From Actinomycetes bacterium (GTDB taxonomy: Bacteria; Actinomycetota; Actinomycetes; Actinomycetales; Cellulomonadaceae): a stretch of 5,782 nucleotides of DNA. Where the stretch lies: positions 1 to 5,782 of the forward strand of contig JAEZBT010000422.1 of NCBI GenBank assembly GCA_023426865.1, given 5' to 3'. The first letter of the stretch is position 1; each line of letters opens with the position of its first letter. Below, one piece after another: positions 1 to 5,782 of the stretch. The position numbers were made by a program, and so were the translations under genes. Under the pieces are notes generated by a model. That model had not been told where the DNA came from. It searched no databases and saw nothing but the letters and a program-made list of their open reading frames with translations.

Positions 1-49
1 CACCGACGCCGCAGCGCCGGGCACGGCCGCGGACGAGGAGCTCCGGTGA
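1..49 (+). CDS. 3' end of an unidentified upstream gene (partial)
   Basis: The frame beginning at base 2 is open from the window edge and ends at TGA 47-49, giving the tail TDAAAPGTAADEELR. The case for a real gene is positional: its stop overlaps the GTG start of the kinase as GTGA, the standard arrangement for translationally coupled genes in high-GC actinobacteria. The Ala/Asp/Glu-rich tail is typical of a disordered protein C-terminus and carries no diagnostic motif, so no function can be given. If real, it is co-transcribed with the kinase and its product would be the best clue to the kinase substrate. With only 15 codons visible, an open frame by chance in GC-rich DNA cannot be excluded. 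Confidence 0.55.
   Translation, partial: TDAAAPGTAADEELR
35..40 (+). promoter_or_regulatory. Ribosome binding site of the PfkB-family kinase
   Basis: GAGGAG lies 5 bases before the GTG at 46 and supports that start. The downstream in-frame ATG at 139 has only a GGAG with a 3-base spacer, which is too close. The site lies within the last codons of the preceding partial gene, consistent with coupled translation. Confidence 0.7.
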
Positions 50-1112
50 CCGCGGCGTCGCCCGACCCGGAGGGCACGGACGTCCTCGACCCCTCGCAGG
101 CGCCCGGCCGGCCGGAGGACGCCGACGTGGTGGAGCGCATGTACGCACCGCTCACGAAGGACGCACCCCACACGCCCGTCGACGCGGCAGAACGCCGCGT
201 GCTCGTCATCGGCGAGGCGCTGGTCGACGTCGTGCACGCACGCGACGGCGCCGTCACCGAGCACGTGGGCGGGAGCCCGGCGAACGTCGCCCTGGGCCTC
301 GGCCGGCTGGGCCGCGGCGTCGACCTGCTGACCTGGCTGGGCCCGGACGCCCGGGGTCGCCGCATCGCCGAGCACCTCGCGGCCTCGGGGGCGGCGCTCG
401 TGCCGGGCTCCGACGGAGCGGAGCGCACATCGGTCGCCACGGCCCACCTCGCCGACGACGGTGGCGCCACCTACGAGTTCGACCTCACCTGGCGCATCCC
501 CGAGACCTGGGCGTCCCCGCCGGGCCCGCCGATCGCCGTGCACACGGGCTCGATTGCGGCCGTGCTCGAGCCGGGCGCGGGCGACGTCGCCCGCATCCTC
601 GCCGCCCACCGCACGTCCGCCACGCTCACGTACGACCCGAACCTGCGGCCCTCGCTCATGCCGCCGCCGGAGCGCACACGGCAGGTGGTCGAGCGCGTCG
701 TCGCGATGGCGGACGTCGTCAAGGTCAGCGACGAGGACCTCGCCTGGCTCGCGCCCGACGACCCCCTGGGCCTGGCGCAGGAGTGGGCGACGGCCGGGCC
801 CGCCCTCGTCGTCGTGACGCGCGGCGGCGCCGGTGCCGCGGCCTGGACCGGCGCCGGCGTCCACGTCGACGTCGCTGCGCCTCCGGTCACGGTCGCCGAC
901 ACCGTCGGCGCCGGCGACTCGTTCATGGCCGGGCTGATCGACGGTCTCTGGGGGGCGGGCCTGCTCGGGCCCGACGCCCGCTCCGCCCTGCGTGCGGTCG
1001 ACACGGTGACCTTGCGGTCGGTGCTCGAGCGGTGCGCCGTCATCGCGGCCATCACGGTGGGCCGGCCGGGGGCCGACCCGCCGACGGCGGCTGAGGTCGC
1101 CGCGTACGGGAC

Positions 1113-1116
<4 letters not shown>
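46..1116 (+). CDS. PfkB/ribokinase-family carbohydrate kinase (fructokinase-like)
   Basis: This 356-residue cytoplasmic sugar kinase is predicted to transfer phosphate from ATP to a sugar hydroxyl. The Rossmann-like core begins at RVLVIGEALVD (51-61). PfkB signature 1, with GGSPANVALGLGRLG, is at 75-89. YDPNLRP (196-202) and KVSDEDL (226-232) are blocks typical of fructokinase-like members. VVVTRGG (255-261) precedes signature 2, DTVGAGDSF (285-293), whose D291 is the expected catalytic base and whose GAGD forms the anion hole. The core is of normal family length, but about 50 acidic, Pro-rich residues precede it. The GTG start is chosen for its GAGGAG site and 4-bp overlap with the gene before; ATG 139 would remove 31 residues of the extension. 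Its stop shares CTAG with the convergent ATPase gene. Substrate cannot be settled from sequence: fructose is the best guess, and other ketoses, adenosine or 2-keto-3-deoxygluconate are alternatives. Confidence 0.9.
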
Positions 1117-2423
<1,307 letters not shown>

Positions 2424-2428
2424 CTGCG

Positions 2429-2436
2429 TCTCCCTC
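2429..2436 (-). promoter_or_regulatory. Ribosome binding site of sugC
   Basis: On the minus strand GAGGGAGA precedes ATG 2423 with a 5-base spacer. It decides the start, since the longer open frame beginning at 2489 has no family similarity in its first 22 codons and would overlap the end of sugB. Confidence 0.8.
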
Positions 2437-2472
2437 GGGTCGTGGGTGGGTGGGTGGTTGGGCGGGCGCGGG
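2437..2472 (+). other. G-rich tract with quadruplex-forming pattern in the sugB-sugC gap
   Basis: Seven GGG runs occur in 36 bases, at 2437-2439, 2444-2446, 2448-2450, 2452-2454, 2460-2462, 2464-2466 and 2470-2472, with loops of 4, 1, 1, 5, 1 and 3 bases. The pattern meets the usual G3N1-7 rule for an intramolecular quadruplex several times over. The G-rich strand is the template for the operon, so the mRNA here is C-rich and G-poor. The tract fills nearly the whole gap between the sugB stop and the sugC ribosome site. Part of it is a short GGGT tandem repeat (about 3 units, 2444-2455). Structure formation and function are inference. Confidence 0.6.
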
Positions 2473-3315
2473 TCAGCCCTTGACCGCACCTTGGGTGAGG
2501 CCGGCGACGATCTGCCGCTGGAACAGCAGCACCAGGACGACGACGGGGATCGTCACGACGACCGCCGCCGCGGAGATGGAACCGGTGGGCTCCTCGAACT
2601 GCGACGCTCCGGTGAAGAACGCGAGCGCCGCCGGCACCGGTCGCGCCGTCTCGGTGGACGTCAGCGAGATGCCGTAGACGAAGTCGTTCCATGCGATGAA
2701 GAAGGCGATCAGCGCCGTCGTGAACACCCCCGGCGCGGCGAGCGGCACGATCGCCTTGCGGAACGCCTGCCACGACGTCGCCCCGTCGACCTGCGCCGCC
2801 TGCTCCAGCTCCCAGGGGATCTGGCGGAAGAACGCGGCCAGGGTCCAGATGGAGATCGGCAGGGTCAGCGACAGGTACGGGATGATCAGGCCGATCCACG
2901 TGTCGTACAGCCCGACCGTCCGCCACACGTTGAACAGCGGCGTGACGATCGAGATCACCGGGAAGATCGAGACGCCCAGCGCCGTGGTGAGGATGAGGCG
3001 CTTGCCCGGGAAGTCGAGCCGTGCGATCGCGTAGGCGGCGAGCGTGGCGAGCACGACGGCGATGGCCGTCGCGATGAGCGAGATGCCGATGGAGTTGCGC
3101 AGCGCCGAGAGGAACAGCTCCTGGGCGTCGCCGACGAGGATCTGCTCGTAGTTGGTCCACGACCACTGCGCGGGCAGCAGCTGCCCGGAGTTGAGGTCGC
3201 TCGGCAGCTTGAAGCTCGTGGCGAAGATCGCGACGACGGGGAACAGCGCGTAGACCAGCACGAGGATCGTGATGACCTCCCACCACGTCTTCTGCCGGCG
3301 CGTCAGCGTGCCCAT
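2473..3315 (-). CDS. sugB: ABC transporter permease, SugB-like (MalG type)
   Basis: This 280-residue integral membrane protein is one half of the translocation channel. Hydrophobic segments lie near 13-33, 72-96, 107-127, 140-163, 197-215 and 247-266, the six-helix pattern of the MalG/binding-protein-dependent permease family. The cytoplasmic EAA loop that docks to the ATPase is at about 169-196 with AAQVDGA (173-179) and FRKAIVPLAAPG; the first Glu of the EAA consensus is Gln172. SSQFEEPTGSI-like (GASQFEEPTGSI, 236-247) and the C-terminal IVAGLTQGAVKG match, from memory, the ends of mycobacterial SugB almost residue for residue. The start is ATG 3315, overlapping the sugA stop as TGATG, preceded by a GAGGGGGGAG site. 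The much longer open frame running upstream in this frame (to 4110) is the shadow of sugA and is not coding. Confidence 0.93.
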   Translation of the reverse strand: MGTLTRRQKTWWEVITILVLVYALFPVVAIFATSFKLPSDLNSGQLLPAQWSWTNYEQILVGDAQELFLSALRNSIGISLIATAIAVVLATLAAYAIARLDFPGKRLILTTALGVSIFPVISIVTPLFNVWRTVGLYDTWIGLIIPYLSLTLPISIWTLAAFFRQIPWELEQAAQVDGATSWQAFRKAIVPLAAPGVFTTALIAFFIAWNDFVYGISLTSTETARPVPAALAFFTGASQFEEPTGSISAAAVVVTIPVVVLVLLFQRQIVAGLTQGAVKG

Positions 3316-4304
3316 CACCGCTCCCCCCTCGCGCCCGCCAGGTCGACCTTGAAGAGCTTGATCGCCGCCACGCAGATCGCGACGACACACAGGAACAGCA
3401 GCACGGAGATCGCCGACCCGAGCCCGATCTCCAGGCGCGCGATGGCCTGCCGGTAGGCCAGCACGGAGAGGACCTCGGTGCCGTTGGCCCCGTTCGTCAT
3501 GATGAAGACGTTGTCGAAGATCCGGAACGCGTCCAGGGCCCGGAACAGCACCGCGACCATGATCGCGGCCTTCATGTTCGGCACGATGACGCGGCGCATG
3601 ATCTGCCACCACGTGGCACCGTCGACCTTCGCCGCCTCCTCGAGCTCGGTAGGCACCTGCGCGAGGCCGGCGAGCAGCAGCAGGGAGATGAACGGCGTCG
3701 TCTTCCAGATCTCCGACAGGATGATCACGGTCAGGCTCGTGCCCGTCTCGGCGAACCAGTTGAGGTTCTCGTCGATGCCCGGCACCCAGGAGAACCATGA
3801 GTTGATGAAGCCGCTGTTGATGTCGAACGCGTAGAACCACGCGAACGCGGAGACGACGGTGATGATCCCGTAGGGCACGAGGATCGCGGTGCGCAGGATG
3901 CCGCGCAGGTGACGCACGGCCCGGTGCATCACGAGCGCCAGCGCGAACCCCAGCACGAGCTCGACCGCGACCGTCACGACGGTGATGAGGACCGTGACGC
4001 CGAGGTCGCGCCACCAGATCTCGTCGGTGAGCACGACGCCGTAGTTGCCCAGCCCGACGAACTCCCGCTCGTCGGGCGCGGTGAGGCGGAAGCTGAACAG
4101 CGACTCCCACACGGCTTGGAGGATCGGGTACGCGGTGACGGCGAGCATGACGACGAAGGCAGGCCCGGCGAGGTACCAGCCGAGGCGGGCCTCGGCGCGG
4201 ATCCGGTCGGAGGCGGCCCGGCGGCCCGCCCCGCGCGCGCTCTTCTCCCCCGCGGCGGGCTGCGCCGTCCTGCTGCCGCGCGTCGGCGCGGTGGCACTGG
4301 TCAC
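3315..4304 (-). CDS. sugA: ABC transporter permease, SugA-like (MalF type)
   Basis: This 329-residue integral membrane protein is the other channel half, pairing with SugB. A basic hydrophilic N-terminus of about 40 residues precedes six hydrophobic segments near 43-66, 101-127, 137-160, 190-214, 244-262 and 293-317. The EAA loop is canonical: LEEAAKVDGA (221-230) followed by MRRVIVPNMK. Blocks that match remembered mycobacterial SugA include ALALVMHR (121-128), LVPYGIITVV (142-151), EIWKTTPF (198-205) with SLLLLAGLA, ALDAFRIFDN (256-265) and GLGSAISVL (294-302). The start is GTG 4304, which overlaps the lpqY stop as GTGA and has a GAGGGGAG site 8 bases upstream. It ends in a 1-bp overlap with sugB, so the two channel halves are probably made in equal amounts by coupled translation. 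Confidence 0.93.
   Translation of the reverse strand: MTSATAPTRGSRTAQPAAGEKSARGAGRRAASDRIRAEARLGWYLAGPAFVVMLAVTAYPILQAVWESLFSFRLTAPDEREFVGLGNYGVVLTDEIWWRDLGVTVLITVVTVAVELVLGFALALVMHRAVRHLRGILRTAILVPYGIITVVSAFAWFYAFDINSGFINSWFSWVPGIDENLNWFAETGTSLTVIILSEIWKTTPFISLLLLAGLAQVPTELEEAAKVDGATWWQIMRRVIVPNMKAAIMVAVLFRALDAFRIFDNVFIMTNGANGTEVLSVLAYRQAIARLEIGLGSAISVLLFLCVVAICVAAIKLFKVDLAGARGER
3321..3330 (-). promoter_or_regulatory. Ribosome binding site of sugB, inside the end of sugA
   Basis: On the minus strand GAGGGGGGAG sits 5 bases before ATG 3315, inside the final codons of sugA (ARGER). It fixes the sugB start within a much longer open frame and supports termination-reinitiation at the TGATG junction. 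Confidence 0.75.
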
Positions 4305-5599
4305 AGGAGCTGCTCCCCTCTCAGCACGGCGGTGATGAAGTCACCGGCCCGGCGGGGCGTGCTGTCCGGGTCCACGCCCGATGGCGGGTGCCAGGTCTGC
4401 TGGAGACCGCCGGAGACCTCGTTGTAGTAGGGCGTCTGCGGCCGCGGCGCGGCCTGCTCGAGCGACTGGCGGATGAGGTCCGCCATCGGGAAGGCCTCCT
4501 GGACCGCGGGGTCGTCGTACGCGGCGGAGGACGACGGCGGGTTGCCGTCGCTGATGAAGTACTCGGCCTGGTGCGCGGGGTCGGCGATGCACTCGGCGGC
4601 CGCGTACGCCAGGTCGGCGTGCGCGGAGAAGGCCCCGACGCCGAGGTTGATGCCGCCGTACGGCGGCCGAGCGTCCTGCCCCTCGACGGTCGCCGGGTAG
4701 AGCGCCCAGCCGACGTCGTCGAGCACGGCCTGGTCGAGCTGACCGGCCTCGACGGCCGACTGCATGGCGGGCCAGACGAAGGGCCAGTTGACCATGAACG
4801 ACCCGCGGTCGCCCTGGAAGATCGAGAAGGTCGCGTTCTCGTCGGCGGTGGGCAGGCCAGGGCCACCGAGCCCCTGCCGGCCGATCTCGGACAGGATGCG
4901 GGCCGCCTCGCGCCCGGCGTCGGTGTCGAGGGCGATGGCCACCTCGGCTGCCTCGGCCGACGGGTCCTCGACGATGTGCCCGCCCGCGGACTCCACGAGC
5001 GCGTTGATCCAGACGGTGAGGGACTCCGCGCGCGTGCCCTGGACGCCGAGGTAGGTGTCGGTGCTCTGCGCCGCCTCGATGAGCTGGTCCCAGGTGACGG
5101 GCTGTGCGGACGGGTCGAGACCCGCCTCCTGCGCGACGGAGACGCGGTACCAGAGCAGCTGGGTGTTGGCCCAGAACGGGACGGTGACCAGCTGGTCCTC
5201 CCACGTTGCGCCGGCCAGCGCGCCCTCGACGACGCCCTCGCTCACGCGCTCCGCGAGGTCCTCCGGCATCGGTGCGAGGAAGCCCGCGTTGGCGAACTCC
5301 GGGATGAACGGCGGGTCCAGGCTCATCAGGTCGATCGAGGAGTCGGACGCCGCGAGCCGCCGCGCCAGCTGCTCGCGCTGCGAGCTCGCGTCGCGGGGCA
5401 GCACCGACACCTCGATGCGGTAGGCCCCGTCGGCCTCCTCCGTGCACTGCCGGGCCAGCGTCGCCTGGCCCCCCGCGTCCGGGTTCGTGTACCAGGTGAG
5501 CACCGGGGTGGAGTCGGCCGGCGCGCACGCCGCCAGCCCCGCCCCCAGCGCGAGCACCGACACCCCGGCGATCGCCCTCGACCGTCTTGGCACGCGCAC
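4301..5599 (-). CDS. lpqY: Lipoprotein solute-binding protein, LpqY-like (trehalose)
   Basis: This 432-residue secreted lipoprotein captures sugar for the importer. Residues 1-24 are a signal peptide (RR-rich start, hydrophobic 10-22) ending in the lipobox LAAC, with C25 the lipidated residue. The mature part has the two-lobe family 1 binding-protein pattern. Blocks matching remembered mycobacterial LpqY are LPRDASSQREQLARRL (67-82), NTQLLWYR (145-152), VNWPFV (270-275), GGINLGV (315-321), PMADLIRQSL (371-380), RPQTPYY (386-392) and DPDST (410-414). These are more specific than general maltose-type similarity, so trehalose is the likely ligand, though a related disaccharide is possible. C52 and C337 are the only other cysteines, both at positions where I recall cysteines in LpqY. 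The start is GTG 5599; a second GTG two codons later (5593) is equally compatible with the ribosome site and leaves the signal peptide intact. It overlaps sugA by 4 bp. Confidence 0.9.
   Translation of the reverse strand: MRVPRRSRAIAGVSVLALGAGLAACAPADSTPVLTWYTNPDAGGQATLARQCTEEADGAYRIEVSVLPRDASSQREQLARRLAASDSSIDLMSLDPPFIPEFANAGFLAPMPEDLAERVSEGVVEGALAGATWEDQLVTVPFWANTQLLWYRVSVAQEAGLDPSAQPVTWDQLIEAAQSTDTYLGVQGTRAESLTVWINALVESAGGHIVEDPSAEAAEVAIALDTDAGREAARILSEIGRQGLGGPGLPTADENATFSIFQGDRGSFMVNWPFVWPAMQSAVEAGQLDQAVLDDVGWALYPATVEGQDARPPYGGINLGVGAFSAHADLAYAAAECIADPAHQAEYFISDGNPPSSSAAYDDPAVQEAFPMADLIRQSLEQAAPRPQTPYYNEVSGGLQQTWHPPSGVDPDSTPRRAGDFITAVLRGEQLL
4313..4320 (-). promoter_or_regulatory. Ribosome binding site of sugA, inside the end of lpqY
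   Basis: GAGGGGAG on the minus strand lies 8 bases before GTG 4304 and within the last codons of lpqY (RGEQ). It supports the GTG start and the GTGA coupling. Confidence 0.7.
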
Positions 5600-5602
5600 C
5601 GC

Positions 5603-5610
5603 TCTCCCTC
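5603..5610 (-). promoter_or_regulatory. Ribosome binding site of lpqY
   Basis: GAGGGAGA on the minus strand ends 3 bases before GTG 5599 and 9 bases before the alternative GTG at 5593. The first spacing is short and the second close to optimal, so the site does not settle which GTG is used. Confidence 0.65.
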
Positions 5611-5670
5611 ACTCCGGCGCCGCGGTGCTCCGACCTGGGACTCCGCGACGTCTCCACGCTTCCCTCCCCA

Positions 5671-5700
5671 TGGCTACACCGGCGGGTCGCGGCCTGCCAC
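5671..5700 (-). promoter_or_regulatory. Weak candidate promoter of the lpqY-sugABC operon
   Basis: On the minus strand GTGGCA (5700-5695, 4 of 6 matches to TTGACA) is followed after 18 bases by TAGCCA (5676-5671), or after 16 bases by TGTAGC (5678-5673). Both -10 candidates are poor. The position, about 70-100 bases before lpqY, is sensible, and an operon of this kind needs a promoter nearby, but in GC-rich DNA such matches arise by chance. Confidence 0.15.
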
Positions 5701-5782
5701 CGGAGCGGCACCTACGCAGCCGATCCCCACCCGGCGCGGGCAGGCCGCGGGCGCCGCGCGGACGCCGCCGCTCGCACTGCGC

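Noticed and set aside
3316..4110. Upstream continuation of the sugB reading frame, which would give a 545-residue fusion
   Set aside because: The extra part is sugA read in another frame, low-complexity and Arg/His-rich. A strong ribosome site and TGATG junction place the real start at 3315.
5734..5759. Hairpin from GCGCGG and CCGCGC arms as a terminator
   Set aside because: The arms are 6 bases with a 14-base loop and no T-run follows on either strand, so it is expected by chance at this base composition.
5670..5782. Possible divergent gene starting at ATG 5670 on the plus strand, open to the window edge
   Set aside because: There is no purine-rich ribosome site upstream (the sequence is C/T-rich), and the translation is an Arg/Pro/Gly-rich string with no motif.
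5712..5782. Possible tail of an upstream minus-strand gene ending at TAG 5714-5712 (or at 5676-5674 in another frame)
   Set aside because: Two frames are equally open to the edge and neither shows recognisable protein features, so no tail can be assigned.

Overview
This window looks like a chromosomal segment of a high-GC actinobacterium, most likely a Micrococcales genus such as Cellulomonas or a relative. The reasons are the very strong G/C bias at third codon positions, the frequent GTG starts, the tightly overlapping genes and the closest protein resemblances I can recall. The genus is an inference.

Layout. Bases 1-49 hold the last 15 codons and stop of an unidentified plus-strand gene. 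It overlaps by 4 bp (GTGA) the start of a PfkB/ribokinase-family sugar kinase (46-1116, plus). From 5599 down to 1113 the minus strand carries four genes in order: a lipoprotein solute-binding protein, two inner-membrane permeases and an ABC ATPase. Their order and many short motifs match, from memory, the mycobacterial trehalose importer LpqY-SugA-SugB-SugC. Bases 5600-5782, upstream of lpqY, hold no convincing gene. They contain the lpqY ribosome binding site and at best a weak promoter candidate.

How it works together. LpqY would be lipid-anchored outside the membrane and capture trehalose or a similar disaccharide. SugA and SugB form the channel and the SugC dimer drives import with ATP. 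lpqY/sugA overlap by 4 bp and sugA/sugB by 1 bp, which suggests translational coupling. The one gap, 49 bp between sugB and sugC, is occupied by seven GGG runs on the plus strand. The kinase operon and the importer operon converge and share a CTAG in which both stop codons lie, so no intergenic terminator is possible there. No regulator and no trehalose-degrading enzyme is visible, so the fate of the imported sugar and any link to the kinase are unknown.

I see no previously undescribed system. The notable points are the recognisable LpqY-SugABC operon, the G-rich gap before sugC, the C-terminal tail of SugC and the stop-on-stop convergence. All sequence comparisons are from memory, without database searches.
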